Assembly: GCA_964490705.1 (NCBI GenBank)
Contig: CAZBCG010000013.1
Span: forward strand, 1 to 64,000
Direction of reading: 5' to 3'
DNA: 64,000 nucleotides
Origin: Fodinibius sp964490705
GTDB lineage: Bacteria; Bacteroidota; Rhodothermia; Balneolales; Balneolaceae
A program made the position numbers and the translations under genes. The notes beneath the pieces are model-generated. The model was not told the DNA's origin. It ran no database searches and was given only the letters and a program-made list of their open reading frames with translations. Below, in pieces: positions 41,461 to 51,062 of the stretch (position 1 is the stretch's first letter; each line of letters opens with the position of its first letter).

Positions 41461-42525
41461 ATGAGGATGATGAATTATTTTGTAAAGGGACTCACGATTT
41501 TGCTGGCGGCGTTGATGCTTAGTGCATGTGGCCAATCGTCAAGTGATCAGCTGGTAGTATATTCGGGTCGCAGTCAGGCGTTGGTTGATCAGCTGGTAGA
41601 GGATTTTAAAGCACAAACCGGCATCGATATCGAAGTGCGGTACGGCAATGATGCTGAGCTGCTGGCCGTAATGAATGAAGAGGGTGACCAAAGTCCGGCA
41701 GATGTCTATTGGGCCAACACTACCGGAGCGCTTGCCCAAGCATCGGAGCAGGAGATGCTCACACAACTGCCCGATTCGCTGACCAGTAAAGCGGATGCTT
41801 TTCAATCTGCTTCGGGACAATGGGTGCCCGTGACGGCGCGATTCCGTGTGCTGGCGTATAATCCCGAAACCGTAAATCCCGAAGAGCTGCCGAAGTCGGT
41901 ACTGGATTTTCCTCAGATGGATGAGTTTGAGGGCCGTGTTGGATGGACGCCTACCTATTCCAGCTTTTATGATTTTGTAACTGCATTGCGTTTGACCGAA
42001 AGCAATCAGGCGGCCAAAGACTGGATTAATAATATGCAGTCACTGAATCCCAAAGCGTATAGCTCAAATCCCCCGATGGTGCAGGCTATTATGGCAGGCG
42101 AAATTGATATGGGACTGACCAATCACTATTACGTGATCCAAACGAAGCACGGCGGCAAAGAAGGGTATTTTGAAGATCACGAGCACTATGGTGAAGAAGG
42201 ACCGGATCCCAATGCCAATATTGAGACCTATCATTTTGCCAAGGGTGATATCGGGAATCTGGCACTGGTGACGGGCGTATCCGAGCTTAAGACGTCAGAT
42301 CATTCGCAGTCAGCGCAAAAGTTTATCAGCTTTTTGCTCTCCAAGCGGGCGCAGGAATATGCGGCTGAATCAGTGAATGAGTATCCGGTGATTGAAGAAG
42401 CGGAACTGCCCGAATATATGCTGGATTCTAAAGAAGCACTGGAGCTGAGTCCCGATTACGATTACGAGCAGCTGCAGCAGCTGGAAGGTACGCTTAATCT
42501 GCTTCGTGAGGTGGGATTAATTTAA
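41461..42525 (+). CDS. Fe(III) ABC transporter solute-binding lipoprotein
   Basis: A protein of about 354 residues of the ferric-binding (FbpA/FutA) family that binds iron in the periplasm. The leader with a lipobox (LLAALMLSAC) and then LVVYSGRSQALVDQLVEDF mark the mature N-terminus, and the paired tyrosines of iron sites appear in TNHYYVIQ. I prefer the ATG at 41461; an in-frame ATG at 41440 adds seven residues. No permease or ATPase gene is adjacent. It converges with the TonB-receptor operon across a shared terminator, so an iron role for this block is likely. Confidence 0.87.
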   Translation: MRMMNYFVKGLTILLAALMLSACGQSSSDQLVVYSGRSQALVDQLVEDFKAQTGIDIEVRYGNDAELLAVMNEEGDQSPADVYWANTTGALAQASEQEMLTQLPDSLTSKADAFQSASGQWVPVTARFRVLAYNPETVNPEELPKSVLDFPQMDEFEGRVGWTPTYSSFYDFVTALRLTESNQAAKDWINNMQSLNPKAYSSNPPMVQAIMAGEIDMGLTNHYYVIQTKHGGKEGYFEDHEHYGEEGPDPNANIETYHFAKGDIGNLALVTGVSELKTSDHSQSAQKFISFLLSKRAQEYAAESVNEYPVIEEAELPEYMLDSKEALELSPDYDYEQLQQLEGTLNLLREVGLI

Positions 42526-42548
42526 GCTTTAAGCTGAATGTTATGCTG

Positions 42549-42564
42549 TCCCGAGAATTCGGGA
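42549..42564. repeat. Short TCCCGA/TCGGGA palindrome
   Basis: TCCCGA-GAAT-TCGGGA lies in a fragment resembling the dispersed repeat at 55741 (GTCCCGA...TCGGGATC). It is 24 bases past the Fe-binding gene stop. Confidence 0.6.
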
Positions 42565-42589
42565 TCAGAATCCAAAATTGAGTTATTTC

Positions 42590-42617
42590 AAAGCCCTGTC
42601 AGAATTGGCAGGGCTTT
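42590..42617. terminator. Shared intrinsic terminator
   Basis: Stem AAAGCCCTG / CAGGGCTTT with a 10-base loop; on the plus strand followed by CTTTTTT. It lies between the convergent Fe-binding lipoprotein and TonB-receptor genes. Confidence 0.87.
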
Positions 42618-42628
42618 CTTTTTTGGAT

Positions 42629-45118
42629 TCAGATTTCTACGCCCAGTGTTATGTAGAAACTGCGTGCTTTAGCGGGGATAATGCCCGGCCCGGGATAACC
42701 GGTTGCACGGCGTGTAAAATAGCGGTTATCCGTTAGATTGTTGACGCCGGCCTCGAGCCGAAATTGCTTGTAAGAATATTGCGCTGATAAATCCATAACA
42801 TAGTAGGCCGGGATAATACCTTCGATAGCAGTGGGCGTTTGTCGGGCATTGGTGGCATCAGAAAAGTGTTCGCCCACGTACGAGTATTGGTAGGTAGCTT
42901 CGAAGTTGTCTTTGGCAACGGTGAGTCCCGTTTTGAAGTTGATTTTGGGAACGTGCTCAACGTCATTGCCTTCAATGCCGCTGATTTGAGAATCAGAATA
43001 GGTGGCGGTAATGAGTGCCAGGTTGGAAAAAAGCGAAAGCTGTGTTGAACTGGCTCGGTTCCCAAATAGCTTATACAGATCAACTTCGGCAAAGGTTTCT
43101 AAGCCGTAAATTCTGGCATCGGCTACGTTGGTACGATAGCGAAAGGTGCGATCAACGAGACCATTGAATTTGGGATTGGGTTCGGTCTTAAGCACGGTTC
43201 CGATGCGATCTTTATATGACAGATGAAAGAGGCTGAGATCGTAATTTAACAGCTGGTCTATATTTCCGCGGAGTCCCAGATCGGCATTAAACCCTCGTTC
43301 ATCTTCAATATTGGGATCAACTTCGAGATTGCCGATATCCACGCGGATATCATTAAAATTGATGGCGCGATAATTTTGGGAATAGTTGCCGTACACCTCG
43401 AGCGCTTCACTTTTTTTGTAGCTGAGCCCGATCCCGAAGAGAACAAACGACCGCGACTTATCTCGTTCTTCCGGGATGGTTTCATCCAACAGAATATTGC
43501 CCGCCAAATCCCTGACGATATTTCGATAGTAGCCGTCTGCTTGTGTGTTGATGTACTCAAATCTGACGCCGGGCGTGATACTGAATTCCGGGGTGATATT
43601 GAAAATATTTTCGATAAATACGGATCGATTGGCACTGGGCAGATCAAAATCGGAGCCGGTGAGGTTGTCAGGATTTTGGTAACTGAAATCAGGGTCGCTG
43701 TCCGCAGACCCGTTGCCCTGGCGGCGATGCGTAAAGCCGTTGTAGTAGCGAAAGCCGGCCAGAAATACCGAGATGTTATCCAAAAAATTGTAGCGGTGGA
43801 TCAGCCGTGTTTCGTTGCCCCAGTTTTGATAATCATCTCGCAAGAGGTTGCGCGGTCCGCCGAAATCAAGGCGGTCGATGCGGCTGAGATTCCCGACGGC
43901 ATCGCGGCTGGCTTTAAGACCAAAAAAGCGGGTGTTAAGGCGCGTTTTGCCGGAAAATTTATAATCTGCTTTAAGTGCCAACAGATTCCAGTTTACACGA
44001 AACCAGTTTCGCTCGCGATTAGATTGGCTGGGATCCTGCCGAAACTGCGCATCCGTAAGTCCACCGGGCTGCTGGGCCAGGTAGTACATGTAGGTAAATT
44101 CGGGTGTAATGGTAAGCTTGTCGGTAATGTCAAGATTGACGGAACCATAGGCTGTATGCTGGTCAAGATTAGAATTTGGACGCCAGCCGTCGTTCTTTTT
44201 GTATTGATAAAAAGCATAATAGTTTGCTACGCCGATGGTACCGCCCACACTGTTAAAGGAGTTGAATAATCCGTAAGAGCCGTAAGTTTGATTAGAAGTC
44301 AGCTGAAATGGATCGTTCTGAGGACCGTCTTTAAACTCAAAATTGAGCATGCCGCCAAACTGTGTACCGTACTGCAGCGATGCGGCACCGCGAATAATCT
44401 CGATGCGTTTAAGTGCACGGGTAGGTGGGGTATAATAGCTTTCGGGATAACCGAGGGCGTCGGCCGCAATATCGTAACCGTTCTGGCGGGTATTAAAATT
44501 GGAGTTTCGTTTGGGACTCAATCCGCGCCCGCCAATACTGGTCTGAACTCCGGCGCCATCGCTTTGCCAGATATTCAGGCCGGCCACCTTTGCATATACC
44601 TGCCGGCTGTTATTGGTCGCCAGATTTGCAGCGATATCATCCAGGACAATGACTTCGCTTTTCTTGGCCTCGTTGATGGTGACGCCCTCGACTGCGCGCA
44701 GTCGTCGGATGCCAAATGTCTGTTCCTCTCGGCCGCCGACCGTGATTTCACCAAGTGAGCTTTGTAGCACTGAGAGTTCAAAGTTGACGGTTTTATCAGA
44801 ATCTTGTAGCTGAACGTTTTGGGATACAATTTTGCGCCCGGTATAGAAAGCCGTTACCGAATATTGGCCGGGAGCCAGATTTTCAATCTTATAATAGCCC
44901 TGCTTGTTGGTTTTATCGGATGTCTCTTTGCTGTAAGAGATGACCTTTTCAGCGTCAGGATTTTGGGTCGTTATTTTGCTGATATACACATCGGCAAATG
45001 CAATGGGTTCGCCCTCTTCGGTAGTTACTTTGCCGGAAACCGTCAGGTTTTGGGCGGCAAGGGAACCGTAGATCCCAAACATCATGAAAGCCAGCGAACA
45101 GAAAAGAAAATGCTTCAT
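42629..45118 (-). CDS. TonB-dependent outer-membrane receptor (FecA-like)
   Basis: An 829-residue receptor with a signal peptide (1-22, ending SLAAQ), a carboxypeptidase-regulatory-like domain (about 24-112), a plug domain (about 120-245, with IEIIRGAASLQYGTQFGGMLNF) and a 22-strand-type barrel ending in FYITLGVEI. The barrel shape and the plug resemble iron-siderophore or ferric-citrate receptors; the ligand cannot be read. Last gene of the minus-strand operon, overlapping the HTTM gene by 4 bases (ATGA). Confidence 0.92.
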   Translation of the reverse strand: MKHFLFCSLAFMMFGIYGSLAAQNLTVSGKVTTEEGEPIAFADVYISKITTQNPDAEKVISYSKETSDKTNKQGYYKIENLAPGQYSVTAFYTGRKIVSQNVQLQDSDKTVNFELSVLQSSLGEITVGGREEQTFGIRRLRAVEGVTINEAKKSEVIVLDDIAANLATNNSRQVYAKVAGLNIWQSDGAGVQTSIGGRGLSPKRNSNFNTRQNGYDIAADALGYPESYYTPPTRALKRIEIIRGAASLQYGTQFGGMLNFEFKDGPQNDPFQLTSNQTYGSYGLFNSFNSVGGTIGVANYYAFYQYKKNDGWRPNSNLDQHTAYGSVNLDITDKLTITPEFTYMYYLAQQPGGLTDAQFRQDPSQSNRERNWFRVNWNLLALKADYKFSGKTRLNTRFFGLKASRDAVGNLSRIDRLDFGGPRNLLRDDYQNWGNETRLIHRYNFLDNISVFLAGFRYYNGFTHRRQGNGSADSDPDFSYQNPDNLTGSDFDLPSANRSVFIENIFNITPEFSITPGVRFEYINTQADGYYRNIVRDLAGNILLDETIPEERDKSRSFVLFGIGLSYKKSEALEVYGNYSQNYRAINFNDIRVDIGNLEVDPNIEDERGFNADLGLRGNIDQLLNYDLSLFHLSYKDRIGTVLKTEPNPKFNGLVDRTFRYRTNVADARIYGLETFAEVDLYKLFGNRASSTQLSLFSNLALITATYSDSQISGIEGNDVEHVPKINFKTGLTVAKDNFEATYQYSYVGEHFSDATNARQTPTAIEGIIPAYYVMDLSAQYSYKQFRLEAGVNNLTDNRYFTRRATGYPGPGIIPAKARSFYITLGVEI

Positions 45119-46512
45119 TGCGTGCGAAAATCGGAGTTTTGTACTTCGGATTTGTTAAATGGCAGAATCCACTGTTTGTCAGCGAATCCCCGTTCGACTT
45201 CTGTTAAATCGACAGTCGGGTCGATCATTAGTTTACTCCGCCGTCCATTGAGGGTGACGTACGATTCTGCCGTAATTTTGACATTGTTCATTCCCTGCTG
45301 GCGATATTGCTGCTCCAGATAGTGGGCAAACTGTAGAATCATATCTGGCTGCGTGGACATCATTTTTTCTTGGTTCTGGGTTAGGTAGTCCCAGTTGGCT
45401 ACTTCCCAGCGTCGATTGGTTTCAGGATTATGTACCTGAAAGGTGGTGTAACCCGCTTTTTCCATCAGCATGACCCGCCACGAGAACCGGTATCCTTGTT
45501 CGGTCCAAAATAGGTTGCCGGGATACAGGGCAAAACGAAGCGGTACAAGAAGTTGGAGCAGGAAATGCAGAATCAGGATTCCGGCAACAATGGAAGAGGT
45601 CTGCCGGCTGAGGGCAACAGGGCCGGTTTTTTCACCAAGTTGGTCCGCATTTTCTTGATTGAATTCCAAGCTACGCCAGAGCTGTTTGGCTTTTCGAATC
45701 AACATTCGGTGGAAATCAGCGGAGAAGAAGATGAGCGTGCTCAAAATCATGATAAAGGGAAACATGCCAATCTGGAACAGGAAATAGGTGAGCATGTGAA
45801 AAATGATCACGCTCACGTAGGCAACAATCCGCGTGGGTTTGTAGAGCAGAAAAAAGGCGATGGTGAGATCGTAAATGGCACCTGCCCAGCTAAATAGATA
45901 AGCTGTGATTTCGTAGTCGAACAGCCAGCCGATAATCGGGAGATGCGCATTGGCGGGCAGCCAGATTTTCATGGGCATAGCGTTGAACAGCCAGTCGGGA
46001 TTAAGCTTGGCGGCCCCAGCATAAACATAGACAATCCCCAGCTGAAGCTTGAAGATGTTGACCATCCAGGCGGGCACGGTGTCACATTTGAGCTCCGGTT
46101 TTCGAATTACATCCAGCGAAAAGCTGCGGTGAGCGGGCACTAGCATCAGCAGAAAACTGATAATGCTTACAAAATAGTAATGGTTCAGGTAGTTGGTTTT
46201 GTCGATCAGTTCTACATAAGTGAAGCTCAGAAAAAACAGTACAGCAGCAAACCGGTAAAAGCTGCCCAGCATGATGCCCAGGGCTGCCAATCCCATGACG
46301 ATAAAGAGCAGATACATGCCTGTTTCGCCGAGCGGTGTTACCCAGTCGAAGCCGTAAAAAGTGAAAAAGAAATCGGGTTTGATATAGAGGTCGTAAATCC
46401 AGCCGTTGGCGGCAAACCGGATGGTGCTCACGAGCATGATAAACCCAAACAGTGCCCGAAATACGGCCAGCGGAGCAATGGATGTTTGGGAAGTTAGGTA
46501 CTTCTTAATCAT
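45115..46512 (-). CDS. HTTM domain membrane protein (vitamin K carboxylase-like)
   Basis: A 465-residue protein. Residues about 15-325 contain eight or more hydrophobic helices, as in the HTTM (horizontally transferred transmembrane) domain shared with vitamin K-dependent gamma-carboxylases; a soluble C-terminal part (about 340-465) follows. SIAPLAVFRALFGFIMLVST, FLLMLVPAHRSFSLDV and FKLQLGIVYVYAGAAKLNPDW are typical. No carboxylation substrate is evident. It is third in the operon, overlapping the receptor gene by 4 bases. Confidence 0.85.
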   Translation of the reverse strand: MIKKYLTSQTSIAPLAVFRALFGFIMLVSTIRFAANGWIYDLYIKPDFFFTFYGFDWVTPLGETGMYLLFIVMGLAALGIMLGSFYRFAAVLFFLSFTYVELIDKTNYLNHYYFVSIISFLLMLVPAHRSFSLDVIRKPELKCDTVPAWMVNIFKLQLGIVYVYAGAAKLNPDWLFNAMPMKIWLPANAHLPIIGWLFDYEITAYLFSWAGAIYDLTIAFFLLYKPTRIVAYVSVIIFHMLTYFLFQIGMFPFIMILSTLIFFSADFHRMLIRKAKQLWRSLEFNQENADQLGEKTGPVALSRQTSSIVAGILILHFLLQLLVPLRFALYPGNLFWTEQGYRFSWRVMLMEKAGYTTFQVHNPETNRRWEVANWDYLTQNQEKMMSTQPDMILQFAHYLEQQYRQQGMNNVKITAESYVTLNGRRSKLMIDPTVDLTEVERGFADKQWILPFNKSEVQNSDFRTQ

Positions 46513-46536
46513 GCTGAAATTGAAAGTGGTTGATTA

Positions 46537-47661
46537 TTAATCACCGTCGTTATCCTGGAAGGTGATGGTGACGCCCAAGACGGAAGTCATATCGGCCTTC
46601 ACTAAGGCAACGACTTGTTGCATTTCCTCAAAGGCATTGAGTACGGGATCGTTATTACTGTCAATTTGATCAGAAAGTGGATCGCTAAGGGTATTAAGCG
46701 CAGCAATAGAGGCCTCGATATCTGTGTTGATCTGATCGGCCAGTTCGTTGCTCCCAAGTGCCTCTAAATTTTCCTCAAGTCCAAGTCCATCAGCGTTGTC
46801 CAGTCCCGTTCCCTGGAAGAGCCGCCAAAAGGCTTGTTGATTTGCAATTGCCAGCTCCAGAGAGTATCCGCCGTAATAGGCTTCTGTGGCAGTAGGGCGC
46901 GGGATGCCTGCACTACGAACTCCCGATGGAATGCCAATTTTTCCATCGCGCAAAAATTGTTCGTAATGCAGCACCAGGGCATTCACCAGCATGCCAATTG
47001 AACTTCCTACATCGGTGCCGGCATTATCTTCACTCAGAAAAGTAGCTTCATAATCGCCGCCATTTTCGCTCCATTCATTGGTTACGGCTTCTACTTTATC
47101 GTGGATAAACGAAACATTATCCAGCAGGTACGTCATGCGATTTTGGGCGTTGCTCTCGGTGGTATATTGCGCAATGATTTCGGCCTCTGTGTCGCCAGTG
47201 CCGTGGAGCAGATATCCCAGTGCGGGAAAGCCCGCTGCATCTTGATTATCCAGCGTACCCAGGTTGTAATCTCCGGATTCAATGTTGGCATTAATTTTGT
47301 CGGTATCGGTGGGATAGGTATTGACCGACGACCGCAGGACCTGCATTTCAGCGGGACCAAATTGAAACAGGTTGGCATGTTGCCAGGCCAGGCGCGTGTT
47401 TTTTAAATCTTGTTGTAGTGCTTGCAGGTTTTGCGCAGTGGGAGCTTCGGAAAAAGTCGTGGCGGAGTTTTGCAGGTTTGTCAGTGAATCATCCAGTGCA
47501 TGGTAGGCGGGGATGATGATGTTACTGCTGTAGTTTTGCAGCATCGCCGATCGGTCAAAGTTGCTTGTATCATCAGAGCCGGTATTGCTTGTGCACGAAC
47601 TAAATGCGGTTATTATACCTAACAGCAGAGCGGGAATAAGAATGCGTGAAAGGGTGTTCAT
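46537..47661 (-). CDS. Imelysin family lipoprotein
   Basis: A 374-residue periplasmic lipoprotein (signal MNTLSRILIPALLLGIITAFSSC; the segment is interrupted here only by length) with the two-repeat all-helical imelysin/peptidase M75 fold, residues about 50-370. Conserved spots are WQHANLFQFGPAEM, GFPALGYLLHG and FLRDGKIGIPSGVR. The signature GxHxxE (GFHAIEYLL in typical members) is GFPALGYLL, so both His and Glu are lost. Family members bind or help take up iron. Second gene of the operon. Confidence 0.88.
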   Translation of the reverse strand: MNTLSRILIPALLLGIITAFSSCTSNTGSDDTSNFDRSAMLQNYSSNIIIPAYHALDDSLTNLQNSATTFSEAPTAQNLQALQQDLKNTRLAWQHANLFQFGPAEMQVLRSSVNTYPTDTDKINANIESGDYNLGTLDNQDAAGFPALGYLLHGTGDTEAEIIAQYTTESNAQNRMTYLLDNVSFIHDKVEAVTNEWSENGGDYEATFLSEDNAGTDVGSSIGMLVNALVLHYEQFLRDGKIGIPSGVRSAGIPRPTATEAYYGGYSLELAIANQQAFWRLFQGTGLDNADGLGLEENLEALGSNELADQINTDIEASIAALNTLSDPLSDQIDSNNDPVLNAFEEMQQVVALVKADMTSVLGVTITFQDNDGD

Positions 47662-47745
47662 GGCAGGAGATATTGATTTGTCTAATAAATAACCAACGCT
47701 TTGACGAGATTGGCGCCAAAGCGTTGGTCACGATTGAAATAAAGT

Positions 47746-48897
47746 TTACAGCTCGTTTTGGACGTCTTCGAGTGCAGGATAAATGTCTACGAGCGTTGAT
47801 TTGGCGTTGTTCAATCCTTCGGAATCAACATTCCAGAAGTTGCCGTTGTCGCCGAAATCCGTTTCCTGAATTTGTGTGAGCTGCTCCAGTGTGATTGCGC
47901 GGCGGGGGCTGTACTTAAGAGCGTTGGCAAAAGCCCAGGCCTCAGAAAGCGTGTGGAATGCTTCGCCTTGTTCACTATTGCTGAGGTTCGTCAGCGTAGC
48001 ATTGATGTAATGAATGGTTGTTGCTGCAGCAAGCAGCTCCAGGTTTTCATAAAGCACATCAACCTGTTCGTTGAGTGCGTCCTGATTTTTATTCACAATA
48101 GCAGTACGGCCCTGGATATAGGCATCCATCAGGATATCATTGAAGCCGAGCTGATCGTCGGAACCATTGGAATAATCGGCCCAGAATTTTGCTTCGTCGG
48201 CTCGCTCTTCAGGCCAGTTTGATTCAAAATCGACAGGGGCACCAAAGTATCCGAATGCTTCATCGAAGTGATGTTCTTTGGTAGTGTAGTTAGTTCCTTC
48301 TTCTACTTCGCTGTTATTTACTTCGGGACCAATGCGATCATCAGTCAAATAGACATTGAAAATTTGATGATAGAATACCGAGCCCATCAATCCTTTTTCA
48401 ACAAGCTGGCCGAATTCGCGTCCATTGGCACTTACCAGGATGTCATCACCGTCTTGTCGTTCAATCAATCCCGCTACGCCATTGGTTGCACGAACGCCGT
48501 TATTTCCGTTTTCACTGGCTGATGCAGCCTGAGCAAAGAGATTTTCATATACTTCGTTGTCGAGATCGTTGGGGAATGTTTTGTTTCTCAGCTGACGATC
48601 AGAAGTGAACGAAAAGTTTCCGCCGCCGTCACCGCCGGCATTTTCAAACATGTCGAGCAGTGCTTGTTCAGAAAGCAATTCGCCATTGTCACCACGCCCC
48701 ATATATGCATCAATTTCTCCGAGCATCATCAGGCGATCGGTTTGGCCGGGATAGGCTACGGATGATTCTCCGTTTCGGGAAAATTCATAATTTTCGGGAG
48801 CGTCGATATTACCATCATCATTGCTGATGTCGCAAGAAAGGGTGAAAAAGATTAGCGCAACGGCTAATCCACTGTTTAGCAGGTCATTAAACTTCAT
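47746..48897 (-). CDS. DUF4856 domain lipoprotein
   Basis: A protein of about 383 residues. I chose the second methionine (48897) since it gives a lipoprotein leader (MKFNDLLNSGLAVALIFFTLSC); the first ATG is at 48921. The body matches DUF4856: ENYEFSRNGESSVAYPGQTDRL near the start, HHFDEAFGYFGAPVDF, IQGRTAIVNKNQDAL and ALKYSPRRAITLEQLTQI. DUF4856 genes are typically neighbours of imelysin genes in Bacteroidota. First gene of the operon, 84 bases before imelysin. Confidence 0.87.
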   Translation of the reverse strand: MKFNDLLNSGLAVALIFFTLSCDISNDDGNIDAPENYEFSRNGESSVAYPGQTDRLMMLGEIDAYMGRGDNGELLSEQALLDMFENAGGDGGGNFSFTSDRQLRNKTFPNDLDNEVYENLFAQAASASENGNNGVRATNGVAGLIERQDGDDILVSANGREFGQLVEKGLMGSVFYHQIFNVYLTDDRIGPEVNNSEVEEGTNYTTKEHHFDEAFGYFGAPVDFESNWPEERADEAKFWADYSNGSDDQLGFNDILMDAYIQGRTAIVNKNQDALNEQVDVLYENLELLAAATTIHYINATLTNLSNSEQGEAFHTLSEAWAFANALKYSPRRAITLEQLTQIQETDFGDNGNFWNVDSEGLNNAKSTLVDIYPALEDVQNEL

Positions 48898-48943
48898 TAA
48901 TTCTGTATTGTTAATTCGCATTTCGATTTTGAGGGGAAGTATA

Positions 48944-48964
48944 ATAATTATTTAGACTAATTAT
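48944..48964. promoter_or_regulatory. AT-rich inverted repeat upstream of the iron operon
   Basis: ATAATTA, 7 bases, TAATTAT. It contains TTAGACTAA (48952-48960), which equals the core TTAGnCTAA of DtxR/IdeR-type operators. It lies just upstream of the DUF4856 start on the minus strand. Operator function is a guess. Confidence 0.35.
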
Positions 48965-49062
48965 AAACAAGGAGCAACTGTTTTTTTACTACTCACTGGG
49001 GATTGGTCAGGTGATTAGTTGAGAGGTAGGGCTATTTTGGTTTGAAGGAAGCCAGAGAGGGA

Positions 49063-50574
49063 CTATTGGTTAGAATCCTCGCGATTAGAGAAGATGCTCA
49101 TCATTTGATTAAGCAGCCCGTTGCCAACCAACGATAGTTTTTCTTGCCGGCCGAGGGATAGAAAACGCAAAAAATTGCGGAGCTCAACAAGCAGATAGGG
49201 CGGGTTGGTCACGAGCGTATCATTGGCAATAATGTGATCCCAATCCAGTGGTTTGTCAAAGTTGATTCCATGGCTTTCCATCGTTTCTCTATAAAGATGC
49301 GCAATGAGCCCATAGCCGATGGTTGTGGGATGAATGCCATCGAGACTAAAAATGCCGCCCTTGAAAACTTTCTCGGTTTCTTTATCTATGCGGATGTAAT
49401 CGGTGCTCAGCTTGGGGTTGTGTTCATCTTCAACCAGATGCGCCGTCATGGGATTGTCTAACATTGCCTTCCGAAAATTATCGGGATAGGGGATACGCAT
49501 CTCCCCGCCCAGTCGTCGCCGGGCAATACCGCTGACATACCGATTCAGCGGCACGGTAATCCATCCGTATTCGCGTGCTACATCGCGGATAATGGTGTTA
49601 TACTCATCCACATACTGATCCAGCGAAATGGCTTGTTCTTTGGTAAGGTGCGGATGGGTATCGGGATGGAAATCTTCATCCCACACCCAAAAGCGGGTGT
49701 AATAATCGAAGTAGCCAGTGTGACCTTCGCGCGATTTGTCGGCATTGACGCCGCGCGTAACCGGCGGAATGGTGACGTAGGGAATGGTTTGTGTGATAAT
49801 CCGCTGGGCTCCAATCTGACTTACTCTTTCGGCCAGCTTGCGAAATTCTTGCTCGAAATGTTCGGGTCGATACACCGTGTAATCTCGCTCCGAGGGGAGT
49901 TTTTCAAGATCTTTCTGTTCTGAAAGAATAAACTTTAGATCAGAGACTGCACCGATAATATTGTTGTGTCCCGTACTCACAATAAGATTTTCGATGCCGC
50001 CGTGCTGCTGTAAATAATTGACATTATCGAGCAGGGTATGATTTTCGAATGTCGATCCCAATGAGGGATTCAGCACCAGCCGGGCCGTCACATACATGGC
50101 GTGGTCGGGCAGCATGTCAAAAATGGAATAGGTTTCCGGCTGGTTTTCAATATGCTCGCGGCTGTTTTGTTCGGTCACCATCCAGGCGTCGTTCATTGAA
50201 AACCCCCACACCGACTGATTGTGATACGGCATAGACCGTTGTCGATGGAGTGGTTTTACTTTGCCTTCCCAGTATCGCTTTACGCGTTTGAGTGTTGAGT
50301 ACAGGTGGCTGATGGCTGGCAGATATTCATGCCATTCAATGGAGTTGCCAAACTCGTCGGACATACCCCGCGTGAGCACTTCCAGGTTTAAGGGGATTCC
50401 CGCCTGTGCGGTGAATAAAGGTTGATCAAAATCGGGAGCGGGCTCCCAGCAATTGCGTAAAAAATTTGGGAAACTGAGGTCTGTTCGATAGATGCCGCCG
50501 TTTTGAAATCCCTGGCTGACGCTGTCTCCTAAGACCACAATTTTATGTTTGGGGGATGAATTTGTCTTGCTCAC
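49063..50574 (-). CDS. SGNH/GDSL hydrolase-like protein
   Basis: A 503-residue protein. Block I is VVLGDSVSQGFQNGG with the nucleophile Ser18; Block III is VSTGHNNIIGA; Block V is SLDGIHPTTIGYGLIAH with the Asp-x-x-His pair. The order and the catalytic triad fit the SGNH hydrolase superfamily (esterase/lipase/acetyl hydrolase). It is much longer than the 200-250 residue core, with long inserts between blocks. No signal peptide is visible, so it is probably cytosolic. Substrate unknown. Confidence 0.85.
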   Translation of the reverse strand: MSKTNSSPKHKIVVLGDSVSQGFQNGGIYRTDLSFPNFLRNCWEPAPDFDQPLFTAQAGIPLNLEVLTRGMSDEFGNSIEWHEYLPAISHLYSTLKRVKRYWEGKVKPLHRQRSMPYHNQSVWGFSMNDAWMVTEQNSREHIENQPETYSIFDMLPDHAMYVTARLVLNPSLGSTFENHTLLDNVNYLQQHGGIENLIVSTGHNNIIGAVSDLKFILSEQKDLEKLPSERDYTVYRPEHFEQEFRKLAERVSQIGAQRIITQTIPYVTIPPVTRGVNADKSREGHTGYFDYYTRFWVWDEDFHPDTHPHLTKEQAISLDQYVDEYNTIIRDVAREYGWITVPLNRYVSGIARRRLGGEMRIPYPDNFRKAMLDNPMTAHLVEDEHNPKLSTDYIRIDKETEKVFKGGIFSLDGIHPTTIGYGLIAHLYRETMESHGINFDKPLDWDHIIANDTLVTNPPYLLVELRNFLRFLSLGRQEKLSLVGNGLLNQMMSIFSNREDSNQ

Positions 50575-50679
50575 AATTGTGTTAAAGCCTGACCGTAGGT
50601 TCTAATTTGTGATTAAACTTCCTGAGAATATGTCGTATCTTAAAGCGCATTTTTCATTCAATCAGAATGTAGTAAAAGG

Positions 50680-51051
50680 ATGAGCAAAATAGAAAACAAT
50701 CGGCTGGCTCAGTTTCGCAAAGAGCGCGAAGAAGCTAACGAAAAGATTTTTGATCTCGATCACCTGGGCATCAAACGATTTTTTAATCTCGATAATAATA
50801 CGTACAAAGATGGTGCACTGCCCACACAGACCAAAGAGCTGCTGGGATTGGTGGCCTCAACTGTGTTGCGCTGCAACGATTGTATCGATTATCACCTGGA
50901 GCAGTGCGCCAAGTCGGGTTCATCCAAAGATGAAATTGTGGATGCACTGAATGTGGCCCTGATCGTGGGTGGCAGTATCGTCATTCCGCATCTGCGTCAC
51001 GCTGTGGATACAATGGAGATCCTCGAAGAAGAGGGCACTCTCGACTCATAA
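50680..51051 (+). CDS. Carboxymuconolactone decarboxylase/AhpD-like protein
   Basis: A 123-residue all-helical protein with the AhpD-type active site CNDCIDYH (Cys65, Cys68, His72) and GSSKDEIVDALNVALIVGG after it. Small CMD-domain proteins are peroxidase-like or antioxidant; the catalytic pair suggests thiol redox use rather than lactone decarboxylation. Eleven bases separate it from the surface-antigen gene, so the two are probably co-transcribed. Confidence 0.88.
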   Translation: MSKIENNRLAQFRKEREEANEKIFDLDHLGIKRFFNLDNNTYKDGALPTQTKELLGLVASTVLRCNDCIDYHLEQCAKSGSSKDEIVDALNVALIVGGSIVIPHLRHAVDTMEILEEEGTLDS

Positions 51052-51062
51052 TTCATCCTATT

